Source of the DNA: Roseivivax jejudonensis
GTDB lineage: Bacteria > Pseudomonadota > Alphaproteobacteria > Rhodobacterales > Rhodobacteraceae
Direction of reading: 5' to 3'
Assembly (NCBI RefSeq): GCF_900172265.1
Contig: NZ_FWFK01000004.1
Span: 62,001 to 126,000, forward strand
Length of the DNA stretch: 64,000 nt
This document shows positions 18,427-27,487 of the stretch, one piece after another. The stretch's first letter is position 1. Every line of letters begins with the position of its first letter. The position numbers and the translations under genes were made by a program. A model generated the notes under the pieces. That model did not search any database. It had not been told where the DNA came from and was given only the letters and a program-made list of their open reading frames with translations.

Positions 18427-21045
18427 TCAGGCGGCGGCGGTGTCGCGCAAGGCCAGCTCGGGCCGGATCAGTCCCACCTCGTGACGTTTCAGGCAGGGCC
18501 GCGCGGTCGGGCCGTAGCTGCCGGTGCGCAGCTCCGGGCAGGCGGAGAAGAGCGCCGCGCGCGCCGCCTCGTCGAGCGTGGCGAGACCGACGGGACCGGG
18601 GTGAAAGCTCTCGGTCGGCGCGCCCTCGGCATAGATCACGTGATGGCGGTCGAGCAGCAGGTGCACGTAGGTCTGCCGCGCCGCGGGCACCCGCCGCACG
18701 CCGGCCGCGCCGTCGAGATGGGTGGCCGCGACGAAGACCTCGTCGGCGCCGAGGAGAAGGCCGGCACGCCAGTCGGCCAGCAGCAGCCGGTGCCGCGGCG
18801 AGACGCGCAGCGCGCCCGTCTGTCCCGGCAGCGTGCCGGGCGCGAGGTCGAGCGGCGCGAGCGGGCCGGTGGCGTCGACCGTGCTCTGGCCGATCCAGCG
18901 CACGGGGCGCGGGCCGGCGTCGCGCGTGACGATCCTGTCGCCGGGGCGCAGCGTCTCGATCGCGCGGGGGCCGGTGTCGGTCAGGATGCGGGTGCCGGGG
19001 GCGAAGCAGATGATCGCGTCGATGTTGGAGAACGACACCACCGTGCCGTCGTACATCGTGACGGTGCCGGTGAATTCGCCGTCGCCGGTATCGGTGCGCA
19101 CGAGGGTCGAGCGGTCGGCGAGGCCGGCGAGGTCGAGCGTGTCGCCGGCCGATTGTTCGAGCGTGCCGCCGTCGATGCTGATCGGCCCGCCGCCGGCTTC
19201 GCCCAGGTCGACCAGCCGGTAGACGTCGTCGCCATCGCCGCCGACGGCGGTGTCGCCCTGCCCGATGACGAGCGTGTCGTTGCCCGAGCCGCCCTCGAGA
19301 TAGTCGGCACCGGTGCCGCCGATGATCGAATCGTCGCCGTCGCCGCCGTAGAGGCTGTCGTCCGAGCCGCGGCCGTCGATCGTGTCGTTGCCGCCGCCGC
19401 CGTAGATCACGTTGGTCCAGTCCGGTCCGGACTGGTCGTACCCCGCGAGGCTGTCGCCGAAGTCCGAGCCGATGATGCCGTCGATGCCGCCCTGGCTGAC
19501 GTCGCCGGTGGCGTGCCCGCCGGCGTAGGTCCCGGAGCCGAGATCGACGCTGACCCCGGCATCGGAGCTTTCGTAGCTGACGAAGTCCATGCCGGCGCCG
19601 GCATTGAGCGTGTCCGCCCCGGCGCCGCCTTCCAGCGTGTCGTCGCCGTCGCCGCCGACGAGGGAATCCGCGCCGGTGCCGCCCGAGAGCGAATCCGCCC
19701 CGGTGCCGCCGTCGAGCGTGTCGCCGCCGGCCTCGCCGTAGAGGCTGTCGTCGCCCGCGCCTCCGAGGAGCGAGTCGTCGCCGCCCGCCTCCGCCACCGG
19801 GTCGAAGGTGACGTCGGTCAGCCAGATCCCCTGCGTGCCGCCCTGGGCGTTCGAGTAGGAAATGCTGATCGAATGCACCGGCCCCGCGATCTCGACCAGG
19901 ACCGAGCCGTCGGCATCGGCGGTGTCGTTGGCCACGGTGTTGGCGGTGATCGTGTTGCCGGCGACGGTGTCGCCGCCCGACGGCGTGAGCGTGACGGTGA
20001 CCGGGTTGCCGGCCGCATCCGTGGCCGTGACGGTGACGACATCGGTGTGGTTGCCCGAGCCCCAGTCCACGTCGTTGATGCGGAAGGTGACGTTGCGCAC
20101 CTCGTCGGTGACGCCGGCGCCCGCGGCGCCGTCGAAGTCGATCGTGGTGCGGGACGTGGCACCGCCGCCATTGCCGAACAAGAACAGCGAGGATTGCGGA
20201 TCAAAGCTCTCGCCCGGCGCGACGTAGTTGGTGGTGCCGGTATCCACCTCGTAGGTGGGGGCGTTGTTGCCGGTATTGGTGAACGACACGCTGACGTCGA
20301 CGGCGCCGGTGCTCTGGGTGAATCCGCCGGCGAGGTTGGTGCCGTCGGGCCCCTGCTCGGCCCAGTCGAGCCGCCCCGGCGCGGGCTGCGTGCCCTGCCC
20401 GCCGTCGTCGCCATAGACGACGTCGTCGCCGTCGCCGCCGATCACGGTGTCGTCGCCGCGCCCGGCATACACGGTGTCGTCGCCGGCCCCGGCATCGATG
20501 CGGTCGCTCGGCGCGCCCGGGCGCCCGTCCACCTGCTCCACGTCCGGGTCGAGGTAGTCGGCGTCGATCACGTCGGCGCCGGCGGTGCCGTCGACCGTGC
20601 CGTCGGCCTCGATGTAGTCGGTGTAGCGGAAACTCGTGTCGCCCGTGCTCACGTCCGGCAGCGTGTCGCGCGCCAGTACGGTGTAGTCGCGCCCGGCGAC
20701 GAGCGGTTCCTCCGACAGCGTGTAGTCGCCGGCGGCCGCGCCGCCTTCGACGTCGAACTCGACGATCTGGAACGTCCGGCCGGTGGTCTCGTCGCGTACG
20801 GTCCAGACGATCTCGGCGTCGACCGGCGAGTTCGTTGAGGTGGCGCCGCCAACGGTGACCGTGGCGGTCGCGTTCTCTCCGCCGTCGTCGTCGTCGAGGA
20901 ATTGCCGGTCCGTGCCGGACTGGTTGTCGGTGAGCGTGGCACTGCCGGTATAGGTCGTCGGCCCTGTCCAGCGGAAGCTGGAACCGGGTCCGCCGATCAG
21001 GGATTGCGGGTCCACCGCGTAGAACCGCAGGGCGTAAGTGGGCAT
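18427..21045 (-). CDS. RTX calcium-binding protein with C-terminal Hint domain
   Basis: An 872-residue acidic protein, probably exported by a type I system since it has no N-terminal signal. Three blocks of GGxGxDxL nonapeptides (about residues 182-215, 418-485 and 548-610) should form calcium beta-rolls. Residues 1-180 and 225-415 look like beta-sandwich modules. The C-terminus from about 678 is a Hint_2-type domain beginning CFAPGTRILTDTGPRAIE, with RVSPRHRLLL, the LLLDRHHVIYAEGAPTESF block, and no intein C-extein junction. Such Hint proteins are common in Rhodobacteraceae, and their processing role is unproven. It is monocistronic, facing away from 300 bases of AT-richer upstream sequence with TTAACC motifs. 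Confidence 0.9.
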   Translation of the reverse strand: MPTYALRFYAVDPQSLIGGPGSSFRWTGPTTYTGSATLTDNQSGTDRQFLDDDDGGENATATVTVGGATSTNSPVDAEIVWTVRDETTGRTFQIVEFDVEGGAAAGDYTLSEEPLVAGRDYTVLARDTLPDVSTGDTSFRYTDYIEADGTVDGTAGADVIDADYLDPDVEQVDGRPGAPSDRIDAGAGDDTVYAGRGDDTVIGGDGDDVVYGDDGGQGTQPAPGRLDWAEQGPDGTNLAGGFTQSTGAVDVSVSFTNTGNNAPTYEVDTGTTNYVAPGESFDPQSSLFLFGNGGGATSRTTIDFDGAAGAGVTDEVRNVTFRINDVDWGSGNHTDVVTVTATDAAGNPVTVTLTPSGGDTVAGNTITANTVANDTADADGSVLVEIAGPVHSISISYSNAQGGTQGIWLTDVTFDPVAEAGGDDSLLGGAGDDSLYGEAGGDTLDGGTGADSLSGGTGADSLVGGDGDDTLEGGAGADTLNAGAGMDFVSYESSDAGVSVDLGSGTYAGGHATGDVSQGGIDGIIGSDFGDSLAGYDQSGPDWTNVIYGGGGNDTIDGRGSDDSLYGGDGDDSIIGGTGADYLEGGSGNDTLVIGQGDTAVGGDGDDVYRLVDLGEAGGGPISIDGGTLEQSAGDTLDLAGLADRSTLVRTDTGDGEFTGTVTMYDGTVVSFSNIDAIICFAPGTRILTDTGPRAIETLRPGDRIVTRDAGPRPVRWIGQSTVDATGPLAPLDLAPGTLPGQTGALRVSPRHRLLLADWRAGLLLGADEVFVAATHLDGAAGVRRVPAARQTYVHLLLDRHHVIYAEGAPTESFHPGPVGLATLDEAARAALFSACPELRTGSYGPTARPCLKRHEVGLIRPELALRDTAAA

Positions 21046-21163
21046 GTCGGCCGCTCGTTCCGTTCCGGCCCGGGCCGCGCGGTGCGTCCGGGGCGCGCGC
21101 CGCTGGTGTCGCGGCGCAATTAACCAAGGTCCGGAATAGCGGCAGCCTGTGGCCGGAATTCGT

Positions 21164-21181
21164 GGTTAAAGTGCCTTAACC
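21164..21181. promoter_or_regulatory. Palindromic GGTTAA/TTAACC site upstream of the Hint-RTX gene
   Basis: GGTTAAAGTGCCTTAACC is a perfect 6-bp inverted repeat with a 6-base centre, 119 bases upstream of the Hint-protein ATG. Another TTAACCAAG occurs at 21120-21128, and TTAACCAAG also follows inside the palindrome's right arm. It looks like an operator; the factor is unknown. It resembles CtrA half-sites but the 6-base spacing is one short of the usual TTAA-N7-TTAA. Confidence 0.35.
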
Positions 21182-21334
21182 AAGATCAATTGTGACGCGC
21201 ACCCGAACCGGCGAGGCCGCGGACACGTCAGCGGCGAATATTGGCAGGGGGTGCGTGCGGCGCGGCCCGTGGCACACCGCCACAATTCGATGATTTGACC
21301 AGCGGTGCGGCGCCTGCGCCGGGCCCGCGACGGC

Positions 21335-22087
21335 CTAGATCTCGCCGCCCGCGACCTGGATCGCCTGGCCGTTGATGGACCCCGAGGCCGGCCCGCAGAG
21401 CCACATCGCGGCTTCGGCCACTTCCTCGGGAAGTACGAGCCGGCCGTGCGGATTCACACCCTCCATCGTCTTGCGCGCCTCCGCCTCGGACAGCCCGGTG
21501 CGCTCCATGATGCGGGCGACGTTCTGCGGCACGATCTCGGTGTCGACGTAGGACGGGCAGAGTGCGTTGAAGGTGATCTGCTTGCCCAGGTAGTCGGCCG
21601 CCAGCCCGCGGATCAGGCCGACCATGCCGTGTTTCGAGGCCGTGTAGACCGGCGCGCCCTTCAGGCCGCGAAGCCCCGCAATCGAGGAGACGGCTATGAC
21701 GCGGCCCCAATCGGTCTGACGCATCGATCCGAGGGATTCGCGGATCGTCAGGAACGCGCCGTCGAGGTTGATCCCCATCGTGCGCCGCCAGAAGGCGAGA
21801 TCGGTTTTGTGGATGGCCGAAGGCTCCGCGATGCCGGCATTGGCCACGCAGATCTGGATCGGCCCGCGCGCGTCCACCGCCGCGGCGATGCCGTCGACGA
21901 CGGAGCTTTCGTCGGCGACGTCCATCTGCAACGGGTGAATGCGCGTGTCTCGGGCGGCTTCGAGCACCTCGGCCCGGCGGCCGGTGATGGTGACCTCCGC
22001 GCCTTCGGCGGCGAGCGACCGGGCAATGGCGAGACCAATGCCCGTGCCTCCGCCGGTGATCAATGCGTGTCGGCCCTCGTGCTGCAT
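21335..22087 (-). CDS. Short-chain dehydrogenase/reductase
   Basis: A 250-residue classical SDR. It has the cofactor motif TGGGTGIG (residues 11-18), the NAG motif in CVANAGIAEP, a Ser in AVSSIAGLRG, the YxxxK pair in YTASKHG, and the C-terminal GSINGQAIQVAGGEI. The T/R-rich second strand (ITGRRAEVL) is ambiguous between NAD and NADP. It resembles 3-hydroxyacyl-CoA or 3-hydroxybutyrate dehydrogenases, but the substrate cannot be assigned. It lies 104 bases downstream of the DUF2256 gene on the same strand. Confidence 0.88.
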   Translation of the reverse strand: MQHEGRHALITGGGTGIGLAIARSLAAEGAEVTITGRRAEVLEAARDTRIHPLQMDVADESSVVDGIAAAVDARGPIQICVANAGIAEPSAIHKTDLAFWRRTMGINLDGAFLTIRESLGSMRQTDWGRVIAVSSIAGLRGLKGAPVYTASKHGMVGLIRGLAADYLGKQITFNALCPSYVDTEIVPQNVARIMERTGLSEAEARKTMEGVNPHGRLVLPEEVAEAAMWLCGPASGSINGQAIQVAGGEI

Positions 22088-22191
22088 CCGGCTCCTCCCT
22101 CTTCTGCCGGGCGGAGCCTAGCCGGACCCGGTCCCGGAACAAGGGACCGATGCGTCCGCGCCGGGCTTGACCGTGCGGCAGCGCGGCGCTT

Positions 22192-22338
22192 TCAGCGCGC
22201 GGCGGCGACCTTCGATCGGCGGCATCGCTCCGAACAGTAGATCACCTCTTCCCAGACGCGGGCCCATTTCTTGCGCCACGCGAAGGGCTTGCCGCAGACC
22301 GGACAGGTCTTTGTCGGCAGGTCGCCCTTGCGTCGCAT
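22192..22338 (-). CDS. DUF2256 zinc-ribbon-like small protein
   Basis: A 48-residue protein read directly from the minus strand: [19 protein letters not shown] begins it, and the CPVC and YCSERC pairs form a probable four-cysteine zinc site. The [19 protein letters not shown] core is diagnostic of DUF2256. Function is unknown; homologues often sit beside SDR, cryptochrome or photolyase genes. It lies between the SDR gene and a small membrane-protein gene, with its start 14 bases from the latter's stop. Confidence 0.85.
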   Translation of the reverse strand: MRRKGDLPTKTCPVCGKPFAWRKKWARVWEEVIYCSERCRRSKVAAAR

Positions 22339-22351
22339 GCCGCTCACGGCC

Positions 22352-22648
22352 TCACTCCGAGGTCTGCTCCTGCTCGGGCGTCTGGACGGTGCCGGTCGAG
22401 TTGCCGCCGGGCTCGTAGGTCTCTTCCTCGAAGCCCTCGAGCGCCTCTTCGGTCTCCTGTCCCTCGGGCACCATCTCGGTGTTGTCGCTGATGCCGACCT
22501 CGCCGGTCTCGTCCTCGCCGCTGAACAGCGACCAGAGCACGAGACAGGTCAGCAGCACCGCGCCGTAGACGAGCGAGGCGCGGATGCCGAGCAGGGCGGG
22601 ACGGTGACGCTTCTCTTCCTTTTCCGTGTTCGTATCAGGGGCGGACAT
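22352..22648 (-). CDS. Small single-pass membrane protein
   Basis: A 98-residue protein with a charged N-terminus, one membrane helix (about residues 22-42) and a strongly acidic, Glu/Thr-rich C-terminal tail. The topology suggests an inner-membrane anchor with the acidic tail outside. No family is recognised. The ATG at 22648 has AAGGTAAC upstream. It lies 14 bases upstream of the DUF2256 gene and probably shares its transcript. Confidence 0.65.
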   Translation of the reverse strand: MSAPDTNTEKEEKRHRPALLGIRASLVYGAVLLTCLVLWSLFSGEDETGEVGISDNTEMVPEGQETEEALEGFEEETYEPGGNSTGTVQTPEQEQTSE

Positions 22649-22745
22649 TCGGTTACCTTTCAGTCTTCGTTCGGGCTGCCGGACAGCTCTTGTTCAATAC
22701 GTTGCGGTGCGGCAGCAGGTTGCATAACAGGATAGGACTGAGCCC

Positions 22746-22769
22746 GGTGCCGGCAAATCCGCCGGCACC
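22746..22769. promoter_or_regulatory. Perfect inverted repeat in the pepN leader
   Basis: GGTGCCGGC-AAATCC-GCCGGCACC is a 9-bp perfect stem with a 6-base loop, ending 38 bases before the pepN start. It lies between two divergent genes, so it could be an operator or a 5'-UTR hairpin. Confidence 0.35.
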
Positions 22770-22807
22770 CGCGCGCCGACGCGCCGGAACGCAAGGAGCC
22801 CCGCCCG

Positions 22808-25363
22808 ATGAAGGATTCGAGCCCGCAGACAGTCTATCTGAGCGACTACACGCCGTTCGGCTTCGTGGTCGAGCGGGTGGAGCTGACCTTCCGTCTCGCG
22901 CCGGAGAGCACGCGCGTGACGAGCCGGATCCGCTTCGCCCCGAACCCCGAGACGACCGATCGCACGTTCTTTCTCCATGGCGAGGAACTGCGGCTCGTCT
23001 CGGCGCGGATCGACGGCGCGGAGGTCACGCCCGACGTGACCGAGCGCGGCCTCACCTGCGCGGTCCCGGACGCCGCGTTCACGTGGGAGGCCGAGGTCGA
23101 GATCGCGCCGGCGAAGAACACGGCGCTCGAAGGCCTCTACATGTCGAACGGCATGTACTGCACGCAGTGCGAGGCCGAGGGCTTTCGCAAGATCACCTAC
23201 TATCCCGACCGCCCGGACGTGATGGCGTCCTTCGACGTGCGGATCGAAAGCGACCTTCCCGTGATGCTGTCGAACGGCAATCCCGGCGCCGCGGGCGACG
23301 GTTTCGCCGAATGGCACGATCCCTGGCCCAAGCCCGCATATCTCTTCGCGCTCGTCGCGGGCGAACTCGAGGCGCGATCGGACACGTTCACGACGCGCTC
23401 GGGCACCCCGGTCGATCTCAATCTCTGGGTGCGGCCCGGCGACCTGCCGAAAACCGAGTGGGGCCTCGAGGCGCTGAAGAAATCCATGCGCTGGGACGAG
23501 GAGGTCTATGGCCGCGAATACGATCTGGACGTCTTCAACATCGTCGCCGTCGACGACTTCAACATGGGCGCGATGGAGAACAAGGGATTGAACATCTTCA
23601 ATTCCTCGGCCGTCCTCGCCTCTCCCGACACCTCGACCGACGCGAATTTCGAGCGCATCGAGGCGATCATCGCGCACGAGTACTTCCACAACTGGACCGG
23701 CAACCGCATCACCTGCCGCGACTGGTTCCAGCTCTGCCTGAAGGAAGGGCTCACCGTCTTCCGCGACAGCCAGTTCACCGCCGACATGCGATCCGCACCG
23801 GTCAAGCGCATCGGCGACGTGATCGACCTGCGCGCCCGCCAGTTCCCCGAGGACCAGGGCCCGCTGTCGCACCCGGTGCGGCCCGACAGCTTTCAGGAAA
23901 TCAACAACTTCTACACGGCAACCGTCTACGAGAAGGGCGCCGAGGTCATCGGCATGCTCAAGCGGCTCGTCGGCGATGACGACTATGCCAAGGCGCTCGA
24001 CCTCTATTTCGAACGTCACGACGGGCAGGCCTGCACGATCGAGGACTGGCTGACCGTGTTCGAAGACGCGACCGGCCGCGACCTGTCCCAGTTCAAGCGC
24101 TGGTACACGCAGTCGGGCACGCCGCGCCTGTCGGTCGAGGAACGCTACGAGGGCTCGGATTACACGCTGACCTTCCGCCAGCACACGCCCACCACCCCCG
24201 GCCAGGACGAGAAGGCGCCGCAGGTCCTGCCGATCGCGGTCGGCCTGCTGTCTCCGAACGGCGACGAGGTGGTTCCGACCACTCTTCTCGAGATGACCGA
24301 GGCCGAGCAGAGCTTCACGTTTCCCAACATGGCCTCGCGCCCGGTGCCGTCGCTCCTGCGCGGCTTCTCGGCGCCCGTCGTGCTGGAGCGCGAGGCGAGC
24401 GCCGAGCAACGCGCGTTCCTGCTCGCCCACGACACCGATCCCTTCTGCCGGTGGGAGGCCGGTCGCGGCCTCGCGCGCGCGGCGCTCATGGCCAGCGTGA
24501 CAGAGGGCGCGGCGCCGGACGTCGCCTATCTCGACGGTCTGCGGCAGGTCGTGGCGGACCCCGCGCTCGACCCCGCTTTCCGTGCGCTGATGTTGCAGAT
24601 GCCGACGCAGTCCGAACTCGCGCAGGCGCTGGCCGAGGCCGGAACGACCCCGGACCCCGACGCGATCTTCGCGGCGCAGGAGGCGCTGATGCGCGCGATG
24701 GCCGAGCGGTGGCAGGATCTCCTGCCCGATCTGGCCGAACAGGCGCGCGTCACCCAGCCCTACGCGCCCGATGCGGCGCAGTCCGGAAAGCGGGCGCTGG
24801 GGGCGGCGGTGCTGTCGCTGCAGACACGGCTCGACGGCGGCACCGCGGCGCGCGCCCAGTTCGACAGCGCCGACAACATGACGCTGCGCCTGTCCGCGCT
24901 TGGCTGTCTTGTGCGGGCGGACGCCGCCGACGACGCGCTGGCCGCGTTCGAGGCCGCGTGGTCCCACGACCGGCTGGTGATGGACAAGTGGTTCGGCATC
25001 CAGATCATGCTGGCCCCGCCCGCCAAGGCCGCCGACCGCGCGGCCGAGCTGACCGGGCATCCCGCCTTCGAGATGACCAATCCCAACCGCTTCCGCGCGG
25101 TGATGGGGGCGCTCGCCTCGAACCACGCGGGCTTTCACCGCGCCGACGGCGCGGGCTACGATCTGCTCGCGCACTGGCTCGGAAAACTCGACGCCAAGAA
25201 CCCGCAGACCGCGGCGCGCATGGCCACGGCGTTCCAGACGTGGCGCCGCTACGATGCCGATCGCCGGGCGCGGATGCAGACGGCGCTGCGCACGCTTCGG
25301 GACCGGCCGGGCCTCAGCGGCGACATGTCCGAGATGGTCGGCCGGCTGCTCGGAGACGGATGA
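22808..25363 (+). CDS. pepN: Aminopeptidase N
   Basis: An 851-residue M1-family zinc aminopeptidase that trims N-terminal residues from peptides in the cytoplasm. The substrate-binding GAMEN motif is in NMGAMENKGLN (about residue 253), and the zinc site HEYFHNWTGNRIT (His290, Glu291, His294) has the third ligand Glu in KEGLTVFRD. Length and C-terminal helical repeats match E. coli PepN. AAGGAG precedes the start at suitable spacing. Confidence 0.95.
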   Translation: MKDSSPQTVYLSDYTPFGFVVERVELTFRLAPESTRVTSRIRFAPNPETTDRTFFLHGEELRLVSARIDGAEVTPDVTERGLTCAVPDAAFTWEAEVEIAPAKNTALEGLYMSNGMYCTQCEAEGFRKITYYPDRPDVMASFDVRIESDLPVMLSNGNPGAAGDGFAEWHDPWPKPAYLFALVAGELEARSDTFTTRSGTPVDLNLWVRPGDLPKTEWGLEALKKSMRWDEEVYGREYDLDVFNIVAVDDFNMGAMENKGLNIFNSSAVLASPDTSTDANFERIEAIIAHEYFHNWTGNRITCRDWFQLCLKEGLTVFRDSQFTADMRSAPVKRIGDVIDLRARQFPEDQGPLSHPVRPDSFQEINNFYTATVYEKGAEVIGMLKRLVGDDDYAKALDLYFERHDGQACTIEDWLTVFEDATGRDLSQFKRWYTQSGTPRLSVEERYEGSDYTLTFRQHTPTTPGQDEKAPQVLPIAVGLLSPNGDEVVPTTLLEMTEAEQSFTFPNMASRPVPSLLRGFSAPVVLEREASAEQRAFLLAHDTDPFCRWEAGRGLARAALMASVTEGAAPDVAYLDGLRQVVADPALDPAFRALMLQMPTQSELAQALAEAGTTPDPDAIFAAQEALMRAMAERWQDLLPDLAEQARVTQPYAPDAAQSGKRALGAAVLSLQTRLDGGTAARAQFDSADNMTLRLSALGCLVRADAADDALAAFEAAWSHDRLVMDKWFGIQIMLAPPAKAADRAAELTGHPAFEMTNPNRFRAVMGALASNHAGFHRADGAGYDLLAHWLGKLDAKNPQTAARMATAFQTWRRYDADRRARMQTALRTLRDRPGLSGDMSEMVGRLLGDG

Positions 25364-25550
25364 TGCACAAAGGGCCGATGCGCGTATGCGCCGACCGAAA
25401 CGGAACCGGTTTCGCGAAACACGCGTTAGACGTTATTGTGGGGTGTGCCTATCGAGGCGCACGAGGAGGAATGCCACGACTTGCCTGCCCCCGGCCCCGG
25501 GGACGCGCGTGTCATGGGACTTTTACGAAACCGTGACTTGAGTGCCGGAC

Positions 25551-26417
25551 ATGAAAGAACGCATCGACCCGCTCATCTCGGAACGCGCGCCGTGGCTGTT
25601 CTCCAACCGCCTCGGCACCGTCCGGGCGCGGCAGGCTCTCAACGCGATGCTCGGCTACGAGCGGACCATCGCGCTGGCCGAGACCTTCCGTCACGCGCCC
25701 TCGGCCGAGATCATGTCGACCATGGGCGATCTTCTGGCGCGCGATGTCCAGATCCGCGGGCTGTCGAACATTCCCCGTAACGGCCCGGCGTTGGTGGTCG
25801 CAAACCACCCGACCGGCATCGCCGACGGGATCATCCTGCATCACCTGCTGTCGCCGATGCGGCCCGATGCCTACTACTTTGCCAACCACGACATCCTGCG
25901 CGTCCTGCCCCAGATGGAGGACATGATCGCGCCGGTCGAATGGCGCCCCGAAAAGCGCAGCCACGGCAAGACGCGCGAGACCATGGCGTATACCCGTCGC
26001 GCCGTCGACCAGAACCGCCTCGGCGTGATCTTCCCGGCCGGGCGCCTCGCCAAGCGGCGCGGCCTCAGCCTGCACGAGCGGCCGTGGATGGCGTCGGCGG
26101 CGATGATCGCGCGCAAGTTCGAGCTGCCGGTGATCCCGGTCAACATCCGCGCGCGCAACTCGGTGCTGTTCTACCTGTTCGACCTCATCCACCCGAGCCT
26201 GCGCGACATCACGCTGTTCCACGAGACGCTGAACAAGGCGCGGCAGCCCTATCGCGTCACCGTGGGCGAGCCGATCTCGGCGGCAGCGCTGCCCAAGACC
26301 TCGGAAGAGGGGATCGACCTGCTGCGCCGGGCGACGCTCGCGCTCGGGGGCCGGCGCGCGCCGGCGGTATCGCTGATCGACAATTCCCGTCGCCCGTCCT
26401 GGCTCAAGGCGATGTGA
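25551..26417 (+). CDS. PlsC-like 1-acyl-glycerol-3-phosphate acyltransferase family protein
   Basis: A 288-residue lysophospholipid acyltransferase-like protein. It has VVANHPTGIADG (His with a downstream Asp) as the catalytic block I, a FPAGRLAKRRG segment as block III, and PVIPVNIRARNS near block IV. It probably acts at the inner membrane in phospholipid or lipid acylation, but the acceptor is not certain and the HPTGIAD spacing differs from the textbook HX4D. ATG 25551 was chosen; a GTG at 25542 is an alternative. Neither has a clear Shine-Dalgarno. The 187 bases before it hold no convincing gene. Confidence 0.8.
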   Translation: MKERIDPLISERAPWLFSNRLGTVRARQALNAMLGYERTIALAETFRHAPSAEIMSTMGDLLARDVQIRGLSNIPRNGPALVVANHPTGIADGIILHHLLSPMRPDAYYFANHDILRVLPQMEDMIAPVEWRPEKRSHGKTRETMAYTRRAVDQNRLGVIFPAGRLAKRRGLSLHERPWMASAAMIARKFELPVIPVNIRARNSVLFYLFDLIHPSLRDITLFHETLNKARQPYRVTVGEPISAAALPKTSEEGIDLLRRATLALGGRRAPAVSLIDNSRRPSWLKAM

Positions 26418-26484
26418 CCGGCGCGCCCGGCCGGCGCGCGCTTCTCTTGCATTTTCAGGATGTTACACGTGGCTCCCGGCGCGC

Positions 26485-27294
26485 TCAGCGCGCCGTGATG
26501 TGTCCCTGCGTGCTGATGACCGGCACCGATTGGTCCCGCGCGGCATAGATCGCGGCGGCCTCGGGCGGGCGCATCTTCGGTCGCGTGCCGGGCACGTACT
26601 GGCAGATCGCCTGGTTGCGGGTGTAGGCCATCATGTCGGCGCGTTTCCGCGACGAATGGAACGGCCCCCAGTCGGCGGCCACGCCACGCATGCCCCGCGA
26701 CACGACGCCGTCGCGCGCCACCGTCCGGGCCATGATCCGCAGGCCGCAGGCAAGGTTCGCCGGACCGGACTGCAGCGCCGCGCCCGTCGTCGCGCGGCAG
26801 CCGTAGAGCCGCGCGGTCGATGGCAGGATCTGCAAGAGCCCGTGCCAGCGCCCGCCACCACCGACGACGGTCGGCCGCCACGTGCTCTCGTGCTTGGCGA
26901 GCGAGGAGACGAGCCCGACCCAGAACGCCTCGCGCAGGCGGCGGTCGTTCCGCGCGTAGGCGGGGCACCACTCGTCGATGTCATGGGGAACGATGTCGAC
27001 CAGCGGGTTGGCATGCCCCCGAAGCGCCGCGACCGTCGCGCGTGTCCATTGCGTGCCGCGGGCGGTTTCGCCCCACCGCGCCTCGGGCAGACGATCGTCC
27101 CGCATCCGCGGGCGCGGCGACGACGCCACGGCCTGGGCAGAGATCTCGGGCATGGCCATCGGCCCGCGCGGCGCCACCTCGGCGCCGCCCTGCGCGCTCA
27201 CCGGCGCGGCCATCGCGGCCAGAAGCCCGAGAGACACGGCCGCTCCGGTCATGCGCCGGCGCAACGCGGAGGCGACAAAAAGACGGTTCGTCAT
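26485..27294 (-). CDS. Lytic transglycosylase (SLT domain)
   Basis: A 269-residue periplasmic protein. A Sec signal peptide covers about residues 1-34 (RRRMTGAAVSLGLLAAMAAPVSA). The SLT catalytic Glu is in SLAKHESTWRP, followed by GLLQILPSTARLYGC and the NLACGLRIMARTV helix; cysteines suggest a disulphide. It should cleave peptidoglycan between MurNAc and GlcNAc. ATG 27294 places the signal peptide at the N-terminus; an in-frame start 33 bases upstream is possible. Confidence 0.85.
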   Translation of the reverse strand: MTNRLFVASALRRRMTGAAVSLGLLAAMAAPVSAQGGAEVAPRGPMAMPEISAQAVASSPRPRMRDDRLPEARWGETARGTQWTRATVAALRGHANPLVDIVPHDIDEWCPAYARNDRRLREAFWVGLVSSLAKHESTWRPTVVGGGGRWHGLLQILPSTARLYGCRATTGAALQSGPANLACGLRIMARTVARDGVVSRGMRGVAADWGPFHSSRKRADMMAYTRNQAICQYVPGTRPKMRPPEAAAIYAARDQSVPVISTQGHITAR

Positions 27295-27487
27295 TGACAC
27301 TGTCCCATGATCCTTTGGCTCGGTCATCTCCGATTCGCCGTGCAGGTGGCAAGCGCACCCCCCGGCAATGCGCGGAAGACTGCCGGTTCCGGCTGCCATC
27401 GATGCGGCCGGCGACGCCGCGAAACTGTCCCGCTTCGGCTGGGGACGTGCCGCATTTGTGCCGAGAACTCAGAGCAGTGTCCGCCGC

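Noticed and set aside
21164-21181. A canonical CtrA site
   Set aside because: The two TTAA halves are 6 bases apart, not 7, so it was reported only as an unidentified palindrome.
25471-25536. A 21-codon frame starting ATGCCACGA after GAGGAGGA
   Set aside because: The ribosome-site spacing is too short, the peptide is low in information and it ends just before the acyltransferase start. It could be a leader peptide, but nothing else supports this.
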